Assembly: GCA_027338645.1 (NCBI GenBank)
Contig: DAHWSH010000056.1
Location: 4,310-68,309, forward strand
DNA length: 64,000 nt
Reading direction: 5' to 3'
DNA from: JAJZIH01 sp021785265
GTDB lineage: Bacteria; Pseudomonadota; Gammaproteobacteria; JAKAQQ01
Part shown: positions 51,346 through 59,856 of the stretch, in pieces
Layout of the letters: each line of letters starts with the position of its first letter
Position numbering within the stretch: the stretch's first letter is position 1
Translations under genes and position numbers: made by a program
The notes under the pieces: generated by a model
Told to the model about the DNA's origin: nothing
Seen by the model: only the letters and a program-made list of their open reading frames with translations
Databases searched by the model: none

Positions 51346-54147
51346 GTGGGAGACTACCGAAAAACACTGAACCTTCCGGAAACGCGCTTTCCCATGAAGG
51401 CAGACCTGCCACACCGGGAACCCGGCTGGCTCCAGGACTGGCAGGCCTCCGACCTCTACGGGAAAATCCGCGCGGTCTCCGCCGGACGACGCCGTTTCAT
51501 CCTGGCTGACGGCCCTCCCTATGCCAATGGCGTGATCCATATCGGCCATGCCGTAAACAAGATCCTCAAGGATATCGTCGTCCGTTCGCAGACCCTGCTC
51601 GGGTTTGATGCCCCCTATGTTCCCGGATGGGACTGCCATGGGTTGCCGATCGAACTCATGGTCGAGCGTCAACTCGGAACCTCCGAACGGGACATGGATC
51701 CAGCCCGCTTCCGCGCCGAATGCCGACGTTACGCCGAGGAACAGATCACACTGCAACGTCGGGATTTCGAACGGCTCGGGGTTCTCGGTGACTGGGCCCA
51801 GCCCTACCGGACCATGGATGCCCAGGCCGTGGCCACCGAACTCCGGTCACTCGCGGAACTCATCGAACGTGGACAGCTCACGCCGGGCACCAAACCGGTG
51901 CTCTGGTGCCTGGAATGCGAATCCGCCCTGGCCGAGGCCGAGGTGGAATACGAGGCGCATACCTCGATGGCCATCGACGTCCGTTTCCGGTTCGCGGATC
52001 CGGTTCCCGAGTCCCTGCATGAGGATCCTGCCATCCGGTCTCTCCCGTGGTCGATCCCGATCTGGACCACGACGCCCTGGACGCTCCCCCTCAACCAGGC
52101 GGTCTGTCTCGATCCCGAGGCCGATTACGCCTGTCTCCGGATCTCGGGACCGAACGGAGGGGAAGTCCTGGTCTTGCTCGAAGGTCTCGCCGAGCGGGCC
52201 TGCGAGCGCTACGGCCTCGAGATCATCGGCCCCGCGCTGCGGAGGCCGGGACGGCTGTTTGCTGGAATCCGCCTCCGGCACCCCATCGACGATCGGCCGG
52301 TTCCCGTGGTCCTGGGCACCCATGTGGAACATGATGTGGGAACCGGAGCCATCCATACCGCTCCAGCGCACGGGCTCGAGGACTACGAGATCGGCCTACG
52401 CTACGGTTTATCGCTCAAAAACCGGGTCGACGACCACGGCCGCTATGATGCCTCGGTCGTCCGTTTTGCTGGCCTGTCGATCCGGGAAGCGGATGAACCC
52501 ATTCTCGCGGAGTTGCGGAGAACCGGCACCCTCCTTCACGCGAGTGCCTGGAATCACAGTTACCCCCATTGCTGGCGCCACAAAACCCCCGTCATCTTCA
52601 GGGCGACCCCCCAGTGGTTCATCCCGCTCGGAGCAAACACCCTCCGGGAACGCGCGCTGGAGGCCGTGAATGCCGTCGAATGGATTCCCGACTGGGGTCG
52701 GGAACGCATGTCCCAGATGATCCGCAACCGGCCGGACTGGTGCATCTCGCGCCAGCGAATCTGGGGCGTCCCACTGGCCCTTTGGGTTCATGACACGTCG
52801 GGTGCCCTCCACCCCGAAGCTCCCGAGCGGCTCGTCGAGCTGGCCGGCCGGATCGAACGGATGGGCGTCGAGGCTGCACTGTCTGCTCCCGAAGAACGTC
52901 CCCCTCCTCCTGGATATCACCGGCTCGGTGACATCGTCGATGTCTGGCTCGACTCCGGACTGACCCACCGCACCGTTTTGGCCCAGCGGCCCGAGCTGGG
53001 CTCCCCCGCCAATCTCTACCTCGAGGGTTCGGACCAGCACCGCGGCTGGTTTCAGTCATCGCTGCTCACCTCCGTCGCACTGAACGGACAGGCTCCCTAC
53101 TGGACTGTTCTGACCCATGGATTCACCGTCGACGAACAAGGACACAAAATGTCGAAGTCTCTGGGCAACGTGATTGCCCCCCAAACGGTGATCGACCGAC
53201 TCGGCGCCGATGTGTTGCGTCTTTGGGTGTCCAGCAACGATTACCGCTCCGAACTCGCGGTCTCCGATGCCATTCTCGACCAGACCGCGGACATCTACCG
53301 GAAACTTCGCAACACCCTCCGTTTTCTCTTGGCCAACCTGGGTGATTTTGATCCCCGCCGCCAAAGCCTGCCACCCGAACGGTGGCTGGCCTTCGACCGC
53401 TGGCTGCTCGCTCGACTGCGCACTCTCGATGAGGAAGTCCGAGAGGCCTACCGGCGCTATGCCTTTCATGTCATCCACCAGAAGCTTTTGAATTTTTGCA
53501 CCGTCGATCTGGGGAGCCTCTACCTCGACATTGTCAAGGACCGTCTCTATACCACCCCCGCCGATTCCCCCCCCCGTCGCTCGGCCCAGAACGCGCTCCA
53601 GGCCACCGCCCTGAGCTTGATTCACTGGCTGGCCCCCCTCATCCCGTTTACGGCCGAGGAAGCCTGGAGGGAGTTGCCGGGAGTCCGCACGGAATCAGTG
53701 ATGCTATCCACCTTTCCCGAGCTGCCATCCCTCGACCGGGTGCAATCACCCTATCCGTGGGACATCCTGCTCGAGATCCGGAACACCATCAACCAGCGGA
53801 TCGAGGAGGAACGCCGTACCGGCCACATGGGGAAAAGCCTCGAGGCCGGGGTCCACCTCTACCTCCCCCCACCGCTCCTCCAGGTCCTGCTTCCAATGCA
53901 GGCGGAGCTGCATTTCTTTTTTCTGACCTCCCAGCTGAGCTGTCTGCCCGCGCCCGGTCCCAGCGACGCCGTGCCGGTCGAAGGGGTGCCCGATGCGGCA
54001 ATCACGCTCCACAAGGCTCCGGGCAGACGCTGCGAACGCTGTTGGCACTGGCGGGAAGACGTGGGCCGGATCGAGGATCACCCCGGACTCTGCCTCCGCT
54101 GCCACGGGAACCTTTTCGGATCGCCGGAAAGCCGTGAGTTCATCTAA
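51346..54147 (+). CDS. ileS: Isoleucyl-tRNA synthetase
   Basis: Class Ia synthetase charging tRNA-Ile. HIGH occurs in GPPYANGVIHIGHAVNKILK and KMSKS in DEQGHKMSKSLGNV. The editing domain (about 200-390) has TTPWTLPLNQAV. The C-terminal zinc finger is CERCWHWRED and CLRCHGNLF. I choose the GTG at 51346 (reading GDYRKTLNLPETRFPMK, as in E. coli), ten bases after ribF; a GTG at 51322 is in frame but lies within ribF. It is 933 aa. Confidence 0.96.
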   Translation: MGDYRKTLNLPETRFPMKADLPHREPGWLQDWQASDLYGKIRAVSAGRRRFILADGPPYANGVIHIGHAVNKILKDIVVRSQTLLGFDAPYVPGWDCHGLPIELMVERQLGTSERDMDPARFRAECRRYAEEQITLQRRDFERLGVLGDWAQPYRTMDAQAVATELRSLAELIERGQLTPGTKPVLWCLECESALAEAEVEYEAHTSMAIDVRFRFADPVPESLHEDPAIRSLPWSIPIWTTTPWTLPLNQAVCLDPEADYACLRISGPNGGEVLVLLEGLAERACERYGLEIIGPALRRPGRLFAGIRLRHPIDDRPVPVVLGTHVEHDVGTGAIHTAPAHGLEDYEIGLRYGLSLKNRVDDHGRYDASVVRFAGLSIREADEPILAELRRTGTLLHASAWNHSYPHCWRHKTPVIFRATPQWFIPLGANTLRERALEAVNAVEWIPDWGRERMSQMIRNRPDWCISRQRIWGVPLALWVHDTSGALHPEAPERLVELAGRIERMGVEAALSAPEERPPPPGYHRLGDIVDVWLDSGLTHRTVLAQRPELGSPANLYLEGSDQHRGWFQSSLLTSVALNGQAPYWTVLTHGFTVDEQGHKMSKSLGNVIAPQTVIDRLGADVLRLWVSSNDYRSELAVSDAILDQTADIYRKLRNTLRFLLANLGDFDPRRQSLPPERWLAFDRWLLARLRTLDEEVREAYRRYAFHVIHQKLLNFCTVDLGSLYLDIVKDRLYTTPADSPPRRSAQNALQATALSLIHWLAPLIPFTAEEAWRELPGVRTESVMLSTFPELPSLDRVQSPYPWDILLEIRNTINQRIEEERRTGHMGKSLEAGVHLYLPPPLLQVLLPMQAELHFFFLTSQLSCLPAPGPSDAVPVEGVPDAAITLHKAPGRRCERCWHWREDVGRIEDHPGLCLRCHGNLFGSPESREFI

Positions 54148-54658
54148 GTCCTCGAGACACTCGAAGAACCTGAAGCGGGCCTGGCCCTATCTGGCCCTCA
54201 GTACTTTCATTGTCGCCCTCGACCAATGGAGCAAGACCCGGATCCAGAAAAGCATCCCGCTGGATGGACAGATCCGGCTCAATGCCTTTCTGAACCTGAC
54301 CGATGTCGAGAACCGGGGTGCGGCCTTCAGTTTTTTGAATGGCCACGCAGCCTGGCCCAATCTCCTTTTTCTAGGCCTGGCCGGCACGGTCACGCCTGTC
54401 ATCCTGGTCTGGATCCTCGGGCTCCCAAAAACCCAGCGACGCTTGTCTCTCGCCCTCTGCCTGATCCTCGGAGGGGCTGTGGGAAATGCACTGGATCGCC
54501 TGCGTTACGGTTACGTGATCGACTTCATCCAGGTCCATTACGGAATTTGGTACTATCCCGCTTTCAACGTGGCGGATTCGGCCATTACCGTCGGAGCCTG
54601 CCTGCTTTTCTGGCACTTTCTGAGGACGGGATCCCGGAAGCACCCTCCGGCAAGTTGA
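54134..54658 (+). CDS. lspA: Prolipoprotein signal peptidase (signal peptidase II)
   Basis: Inner-membrane aspartyl protease that cleaves lipoprotein signal peptides after lipidation. Four helices and the family motifs DQWSKTRI, NLTDVENRGAAFSFL and the catalytic Asp pair GGAVGNALDRLRYGYVIDFI and FNVADSAI. I choose the GTG at 54134, with GGAAAG upstream, giving 174 aa and a 14-base overlap with ileS; the longer frame to 53993 lies inside ileS. Confidence 0.96.
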   Translation: MSSSKSSRHSKNLKRAWPYLALSTFIVALDQWSKTRIQKSIPLDGQIRLNAFLNLTDVENRGAAFSFLNGHAAWPNLLFLGLAGTVTPVILVWILGLPKTQRRLSLALCLILGGAVGNALDRLRYGYVIDFIQVHYGIWYYPAFNVADSAITVGACLLFWHFLRTGSRKHPPAS

Positions 54659-54721
54659 GGGGGGAGCCGCCGACGGTGCCTCCCGGATGGCCATCCGACC
54701 CGGCACCCGGAGGTTTTTCGC

Positions 54722-55222
54722 ATGATCCCAGCCCCTCTCCCAACCTCTCCCCACGGATTTCATTCCGAGAAAAAAGACAAAAGCCCTTCTCCCCCGCCTT
54801 TCCACCTGGCCTTTCCGGTCCACGATCTCGAGGCGGCCAGAGGCTTTTACAGGGATTTGCTCGGTTGCCCGACCGGACGGGAGTCTCCGCGCTGGATCGA
54901 TTTCAACTTTTTCGGTCACCAGATCGTCGCTCACCTCGCATCCTCATCGGATCCGAACACGACCAATCCGGTGGATGGGGAAGAGGTACCCGTGCGCCAT
55001 TTCGGCGTGGTTCTCGCCTGGGACGAGTGGGAAAAACTGGCCCGCAAGCTGGAAGCTGCGCACTGCCGCTTTCTCATCAAACCCGGCGTCCGCTTTCAGG
55101 GGGAAATCGGGGAGCAGGCGACCCTGTTTGTGGCTGACCCGAGTGGCAATGCGCTCGAGTTCAAGGCCTTCCGGAACCCAGATGAACTCTTTGCACGGGC
55201 TCCCGATGGGTTACCGGAGTAG
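54722..55222 (+). CDS. VOC-family (glyoxalase/bleomycin-resistance-like) protein
   Basis: 166 aa. After a Pro/Lys-rich N-terminus, the VOC fold begins FHLAFPVHDLEAARGFYRDL, with likely metal ligands His at residue ~29, His in VRHFGVVL and Glu in GNALEFKAF. Its best resemblance from memory is to a conserved dioxygenase-like VOC group. Substrate unknown. It is 63 bases after lspA and probably the last gene of the murJ operon or an independent one. Confidence 0.8.
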   Translation: MIPAPLPTSPHGFHSEKKDKSPSPPPFHLAFPVHDLEAARGFYRDLLGCPTGRESPRWIDFNFFGHQIVAHLASSSDPNTTNPVDGEEVPVRHFGVVLAWDEWEKLARKLEAAHCRFLIKPGVRFQGEIGEQATLFVADPSGNALEFKAFRNPDELFARAPDGLPE

Positions 55223-55282
55223 ACCAAAAGACCGAAAAAAAACAGTTTTCGCCGAAGTTGGGGGAGGAACAATGGAAGGGAC
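55223..55282. other. Short gap after the VOC gene
   Basis: Contains A-rich sequence (CCGAAAAAAAACAGTTTTCG) that can form a small AT hairpin on either strand. It is too weak to call as a terminator. The Fic remnant on the other strand ends here. Confidence 0.3.
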
Positions 55283-55645
55283 TCACGCTGAGCGTTGACG
55301 TGACTGACATTCACTGAATTCCGATGGACGTAATCCGTAGCGAGCCAGCACTCCCTCGTGCAACCGCCGGAGTTCCTCGACCACGAGCGCTTCGACGCTG
55401 TCCCTGTCGGCGCCCAGTGCATACAGCGACAGCGATTCAGCGATGACGTCGAGCGGCGCCCGCTCGGGTTTCCGCACGACCTCGCGGACGGACTGCTTGA
55501 TCACCCCACGCCATGCCAGGCGCAGTGGATCCGGTTCGACGAGATTCCGCTTGAGGGCCATGTACTCCTGCGCCGAGCGCTCATAAGCCCAAACATAGAG
55601 GTCACGCAACAGCTCGATTCGGGTCAACTCGTAGACCCCGAGCAT
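55283..55645 (-). pseudogene. C-terminal remnant of a Fic-family protein
   Basis: 120 codons with GVYELTRIELLRDLYVWAYE and ALGADRDSVEALVVEELRRL, and the ending HEGVLARYGLRPSEF. This pattern is typical, from memory, of the C-terminal half of bacterial Fic (AMPylation-domain) proteins. The Fic core HPFxxGNGR is absent, and a stop lies 14 codons upstream of the ATG at 55645, so it is truncated. It could in principle be expressed alone, but no ribosome site stands out. It sits in the degraded region before ssrA. Confidence 0.55.
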
Positions 55646-55909
55646 CGCGCGGGAGCAAGCCTGTTCCGGCCCAAGGTGTCACAGTGCTCCGGCCCAAAAA
55701 TAAACCGAAAGAGTGCTTACGTTTCGTCCCGTCAGACTCCCTTTCCTGCCCATGCGGCTTCCTTTCCCGTCCCGGGTGGTACGACGTAGCCACCCTTTTG
55801 TGATTTTCTGCCATTCTTACCACTTCTCATTTATGTGCTACGTTTATATATTGACTTACTTTACTTGAGATGGGACACTATTTGACAATTAGGCAACAGG
55901 AAATTAATA
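55646..55909. promoter_or_regulatory. AT-rich upstream region of the toxin-antitoxin pair
   Basis: The last ~100 bases are markedly AT-rich compared with neighbours. TTGACT at 55,851-55,856 with CACTAT at 55,876-55,881 (19-bp spacing) is a possible promoter for vapB-vapC. No gene was found in the remainder. Confidence 0.35.
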
Positions 55910-56140
55910 GTGGAAACCTACATGACAGTAAAGGGGCAGATCGTGATCCCCGCCAAGGTGCGGGGCCAGCTCGGAATGAAGAAAGGAACCCGGGTGCAGG
56001 TAGACGTGGACGAAAGCACACAACGCATCATCCTCACCCCCATCACCCGCGAATACATCGAAGGTCTGAGGGGTCGGTACAAGGGCAAGGGCCTGCTCAA
56101 GGCGCTGGCCGCAGAGAAAAAACACGAGCGGGAGACATAA
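55910..56140 (+). CDS. vapB: AbrB/MazE-type antitoxin (VapB-like)
   Basis: 76 aa. The swapped-hairpin DNA-binding motif is visible: VKGQIVIPAKVRGQLGMKKG followed by TRVQVDVDE. The C-terminal half (YIEGLRGRYKGKGLLKALAAE) is charged and helical, as expected for the toxin-neutralising tail. It starts with GTG at 55910; an ATG four codons later is possible. It is directly followed by the PIN toxin, so it should bind toxin and repress the operon. Confidence 0.85.
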   Translation: METYMTVKGQIVIPAKVRGQLGMKKGTRVQVDVDESTQRIILTPITREYIEGLRGRYKGKGLLKALAAEKKHERET

Positions 56141-56551
56141 ATGGCGCATCGTCCAAAAACTATCATCCTCGACTCCTGGGCCGTGCTGGCTTACCTCGAA
56201 GACGAGAATCCCGGAAAACAAGTAGCCGAAATTCTCGCTAATGCCCACGAGCACGGCACGTCGTTGCTGATGACGACTGTCAATACTGGAGAAGTCTGGT
56301 ACATCCTGGCGCGCGAGGTATCGGAAACCGAAGCAGAGCGTGTGATCACCGAACTACAACGGCTGGCTATCCAGTTCGTGGATGCCGATTGGCACCTTAC
56401 CCGTCTCGCTGCAGGATTCAAGGCAAGATATCGCATGTCCTATGCCGACTCCTTTGCCGCCGCGCTGGCAAAGGAGCAGAAAGCTGAATTAGTCACTGGA
56501 GATAAAGAGTTTCAACAGTTGAATGATCAAATCAAGATCGCGTGGCTTTAA
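56141..56551 (+). CDS. vapC: PIN-domain ribonuclease toxin (VapC-like)
   Basis: 136 aa. The four acidic PIN residues are visible: Asp in ILDSWAVLAYLEDE, Glu in NTGEVWYILARE, Asp in MSYADSFAAALAKE and Asp in LVTGDKEF. It begins one base after the antitoxin stop (TAA ATG) and so is co-translated. VapC toxins cleave tRNA or rRNA; target unknown. It is full-length with no sign of decay, unlike its neighbours. Confidence 0.88.
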   Translation: MAHRPKTIILDSWAVLAYLEDENPGKQVAEILANAHEHGTSLLMTTVNTGEVWYILAREVSETEAERVITELQRLAIQFVDADWHLTRLAAGFKARYRMSYADSFAAALAKEQKAELVTGDKEFQQLNDQIKIAWL

Positions 56552-56563
56552 TCAAGCACCGAA

Positions 56564-57050
56564 TCTGACAGCACTGTGGACAACCTGAGCGAGAACGTCC
56601 GACGCGGCATCCGATAGAAATTGCGACGCGGGGAGTTTCCAGGCAAGCCTCCGATCGGGTACCGGAACGAGCCCCGGCTTTGCACCATCGTCGTGGACCC
56701 GGACACCGCGCCGCTCGTGTGCCGGATGTTCGAGACCTACGCAACCGGCCGGTTCACGCTCAAGGAGGTCCGCCAGCAGGTCGCGGCCTTCGGCCTGGTG
56801 AACCGCGAAGGAAAACCGCTCGACCACCTGCCGGATGCGCACCTCGACGGGGCCGTGATGCGCGAGGAATACCTGGGGCGGAAGGAGAAGTGTTGCGCGA
56901 GAAGGCAGCGGTCACCGACCGGCTGGCCGAGATTGAGCGAAACAAAAATCACTGGCTCGAACCTCAGGCTTTCGGGCCGCGCCTTTCGCGTTTGTTACGA
57001 AAATCCATGGGCCACTGTGGCCCGCTGCCGCCCGCGGCGCGGCCCAAACC
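56564..57050 (+). pseudogene. Broken large serine recombinase
   Basis: Reading from about 56,564, VDNLSENVRRGIR is followed by an in-frame TAG at 56,615-56,617. The same frame then continues as KLRRGEFPGKPPIGYRNEP, FVVDPDTAPLVCRMFETYAT-type sequence (here VVDPDTAPLVCRMFETYATG) and LDGAVMREEYLGRKEK. A one-base shift leads to REKAAVTDRLAEIERNKNHW in another frame. The catalytic N-terminal resolvase domain and the zinc ribbon are missing. It ends next to the 3' end of ssrA, a known integration target. Confidence 0.8.
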
Positions 57051-57064
57051 GGCGAAAACGAAAA

Positions 57065-57428
57065 TTGGTGGAGGCGGCGGGAATCGAACCCGCGTCCACG
57101 AATCATCCACCCGACGGTCTACATGCTTAGCGGGATGATGGGTGTCGTGCCCGGCCGTTCATCCGCAAACTCCGGTCACCGAGCCCCGTCGGTTCCGTCC
57201 GGGAAGTCGGGGCAACTCCTCGAACGGTTCCTGCGTAATCGACCCCCGCGTTCCTTTCAGAACTCCCGGACGCACAGGCGCGGCTCCGGGTGGAGGCTAG
57301 CGGTCAAGCCGCTAGGGCGTAGTTTGCGTCGTTCGCAACTAGCTTTTTGCGGTTGGTTTAACGAGGCCAAACCGCACCTCGGCATGCATTTCGAGCTTCA
57401 GTACCCGTGTCGAAGCCTGGTCGCCCCC
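57065..57428 (-). ncRNA. ssrA: Transfer-messenger RNA (tmRNA)
   Basis: 364 nt on the minus strand. The acceptor stem is GGGGGCG with CGCCTCC, and the 3' end has encoded CCA. The T-arm CGGGTTCGATTCCCG appears near the 3' end. The 5' part reads GCATGCCGAGGTGCGGTTTG, as in other tmRNAs. The tag reading frame is GCG AAC GAC GCA AAC TAC GCC CTA GCG GCT TGA, giving the peptide ANDANYALAA. It rescues stalled ribosomes and tags nascent proteins for decay with SmpB. Confidence 0.95.
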
Positions 57429-57514
57429 ACACGGGGATCATGATACCCCATCTGGAGACTCGAGGTCTCAGGCTGAGCTCGCATAGGCATCAGGCCGCGT
57501 TCCGCCCCGCGTTA

Positions 57515-57520
57515 TATAAT
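57515..57520 (+). promoter_or_regulatory. -10 element upstream of the TolC-family gene
   Basis: A perfect TATAAT lies in the AT-rich stretch TTATATAATAAAAAAACC, 33 bases before the GTG start. No good -35 is seen at 16-18 bp. The ssrA promoter on the other strand was not resolved; a TATCAT near 57,440 is a candidate. Confidence 0.45.
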
Positions 57521-57552
57521 AAAAAAACCACCATAGATTTAGGGTTGTCGTC

Positions 57553-58959
57553 GTGTACGGACCTCGCCTAAGGTCTCCGTTCGTGGTCGGCCGACCGTGG
57601 CATCACTTCCGGACCGCTGGATATCGAGAGCTGGCCAGCGGGGCTTTGGTACTGGCCATGAGTCTCGTTGCACCGAGTTCGGCTGAAACCTTGAGACAAG
57701 CCTTCACGCGCGCGTTCCAGACCAACCCGGAGATTCAGGCCGCACGCGCTGCACTTGAGGCCGCCGATTACCAGATCCAGGTTGCCCGAGCGGGCAGCCA
57801 CCCGAGCGTTTTTCTGAATGGTAGCGCAGGAAGGGCCCGTTGGGGAGTCACCTCGAGCCTCTTTCATCTGGTCGGTGCCAGCCTCGCCACCAACGAATAT
57901 GAGTATGGCATTGGAGTGAGCCAGCCCCTCTGGCAGGGAGGTCGGATTACCTCCGAGATCCGGGCTGCGCAAAATCAGGTCTCCCAACGACTGGCCCGCC
58001 TGCATGAAATCGAGCAACGGGTTTTTCTATCCGTGGTTGCTGCCTATACCTCGGTCTACCTGGACCAACAGGTACTCGGGCTTGAGCAACACAATGAAGA
58101 ATTGCTGTTCCAGCATCTGGAATCCACCCAGGCCCGGCTGCGAAATGGCGAAGCGACCCGCACCGACCTAGCCGAAGCCCAAGCCCGACTCGAACAGGCC
58201 AAGTCAGAGGTCATCGCGGCACGGGGTCAGCTCGCCAACGAAGAGGCTCGTTTTGTGGAAGTCGTGGGTTCGAAGCCCGGGTTCCTGACGGCTCCCGCCG
58301 CCACCCACCCGCTCCCCCATTCACTCGCGGAAACCGAAGCCCTGGCCAGTGAGAATTTCTCGGTGATCGCTGCCCGCTTCGGGATCCGGGAGGCTCATCA
58401 GACGATCGAGACGGTCCGCAGTGCCGCCCTCCCCGAAATCCAGCTCATCGGCTCCTACGGACGGGCCTACAATCCGGAGTTCGGCTTTACCCGCCTCAAC
58501 ACGGCCAGTATCCTGCTCAGTGTCTCAGTCCCCCTCTACTCGGGTGGAGTCACTCGGTCCCGCATCCGCGTGGCACGGGCCGTGCTCAGAGAAAACCGTG
58601 AGAATGCCCGAACGGTCCTGCGGGAAGCCTTGGCGCAAGCCACGCAATCCTGGCAGCGTTACGTCACCGCCGGAGCGCGTCTACGCGCACTCCGTTCACA
58701 AGTCACTGCAGAAAAGGTTGCGTATCACGGGGTCGTGGCGGAACACCGACAGGGTGTCAAGACACTGCTCAACGTGCTCAATGCCGAACAGGAACTGCTC
58801 GCCTCTGAGGTCTCCTACGTGAGCGCCAAAGCCGAGCGGGTGGTAGCCGGATACGCCATCCGGGCCGCTGTGGGGAATCTCACCTACCGACACATCGTCC
58901 AGCCGGGTCACTTCACACGACCCCGAACCCCGCCCGCGACGACCCCCCCCCGATCCTGA
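57553..58959 (+). CDS. tolC: TolC-family outer membrane channel protein
   Basis: 468 aa. Signal peptide region (ELASGALVLAMSLVAPSSAE, cleavage before ETLRQ), then two TolC-type repeats: the first (about residues 46-240) contains YEYGIGVSQPLWQGGRITSE and VAAYTSVYLDQQVLGLEQHN, and the second (about 255-450) contains LLSVSVPLYSGGVTRSRIRV and SVTAGARLRAL-type helices ending LNVLNAEQELL. It forms the trimeric exit duct for tripartite efflux or type I secretion. The start is GTG at 57553. No membrane-fusion partner is adjacent. Confidence 0.88.
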   Translation: MYGPRLRSPFVVGRPWHHFRTAGYRELASGALVLAMSLVAPSSAETLRQAFTRAFQTNPEIQAARAALEAADYQIQVARAGSHPSVFLNGSAGRARWGVTSSLFHLVGASLATNEYEYGIGVSQPLWQGGRITSEIRAAQNQVSQRLARLHEIEQRVFLSVVAAYTSVYLDQQVLGLEQHNEELLFQHLESTQARLRNGEATRTDLAEAQARLEQAKSEVIAARGQLANEEARFVEVVGSKPGFLTAPAATHPLPHSLAETEALASENFSVIAARFGIREAHQTIETVRSAALPEIQLIGSYGRAYNPEFGFTRLNTASILLSVSVPLYSGGVTRSRIRVARAVLRENRENARTVLREALAQATQSWQRYVTAGARLRALRSQVTAEKVAYHGVVAEHRQGVKTLLNVLNAEQELLASEVSYVSAKAERVVAGYAIRAAVGNLTYRHIVQPGHFTRPRTPPATTPPRS

Positions 58960-58971
58960 TGGGCGGTCGCT

Positions 58972-59754
58972 TCAGCCCCGCGAATTCAGGTTGGCCAGGA
59001 GACGCAGCAACTCGAGGTAGAGCCAGACCAGGGTCACCGTGAGGGCAAAGGCGGAGTACCACTCCATGTAGTGGGGCCAGCCGGAGTTTGCACCCCGGTA
59101 GATGAGGTCGAAGTCAAGCAGCAGATTGAATGCGGCGATCGCCACGATCACGAGGCTGATCCCGATGCTGAGTTTACTGCCATAAAACAGGTTTCCGGTG
59201 TGAACACCAAAGAATCCGACGACCATCGTCACCATGTAGAAGAGAAACACCCCCCCGGTGGCCGCCATGATTCCGGTCCGCAACTTGTTGGTCACGCGGA
59301 TGATGCCGCTGCGGTACAGAAACCACATCACCAGCATGACCGCGAAAGTGAGGAGAACGGCTTGGATCACGATCCCCGGATAAGTGGTATTGAACAGGGC
59401 AGACATCGAACCCAGGAACAAGCCTTCCGCCACCGCGTACAGCGGGGCCGTGACGGGGGACCACATCGGCTTGAAACTCGTGGCCACGGCCAGAATGAGG
59501 CCGGCAATGAGTCCGATCCAGAGATAAAAACTCGTGGCCGACATCGCCGCGGCCGGACTATGAGTCGCATTGAGGACGCTCATGTACTGGTTCCAGGTAA
59601 ACAGCGCCGACACCACGACCAGGACCAGACAGGTCAGGACCTTGTTCATTGCGCCATGGAGCGTCATGGTCTGCCCGACCCCCTGCTGGGCGGGAAACTG
59701 GGAAAGCAGACTGTTTTTGAGGGTGGGGTTCCCGGACTGTTGCATGATGGGCAT
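58972..59754 (-). CDS. Bax inhibitor-1/YccA-family membrane protein
   Basis: 260 aa with seven predicted helices. It has the family pattern of a long N-terminal soluble segment, then TCLVLVVVSALFTWNQYMSV. The last helices read FNLLLDFDLIYRGANSGWP, with the conserved Asp residues of the YccA/TMBIM proton-leak family, and MEWYSAFALTVTLVWLYLEL. It most resembles the longer bacterial YccA/YbhL-like variant. Proposed role: membrane homeostasis or FtsH-linked control, by family analogy only. It converges on tolC with a 12-base gap. Confidence 0.85.
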   Translation of the reverse strand: MPIMQQSGNPTLKNSLLSQFPAQQGVGQTMTLHGAMNKVLTCLVLVVVSALFTWNQYMSVLNATHSPAAAMSATSFYLWIGLIAGLILAVATSFKPMWSPVTAPLYAVAEGLFLGSMSALFNTTYPGIVIQAVLLTFAVMLVMWFLYRSGIIRVTNKLRTGIMAATGGVFLFYMVTMVVGFFGVHTGNLFYGSKLSIGISLVIVAIAAFNLLLDFDLIYRGANSGWPHYMEWYSAFALTVTLVWLYLELLRLLANLNSRG

Positions 59755-59856
59755 CTGCGGACTCCAGACGTGATCCTAAAAGGCTATGATAGCGCAGGCG
59801 AGTTTGCCACGCGAGCCACCTGGCCCCACTCGGGGGCTATCTTGTTTCGGTGAGAG

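Noticed and set aside
57429..57460. Inverted repeat GGGGTATCATGATCCCC just upstream of ssrA as a regulator site
   Set aside because: It is short and partly explained by a -10-like TATCAT; not enough evidence for an operator.
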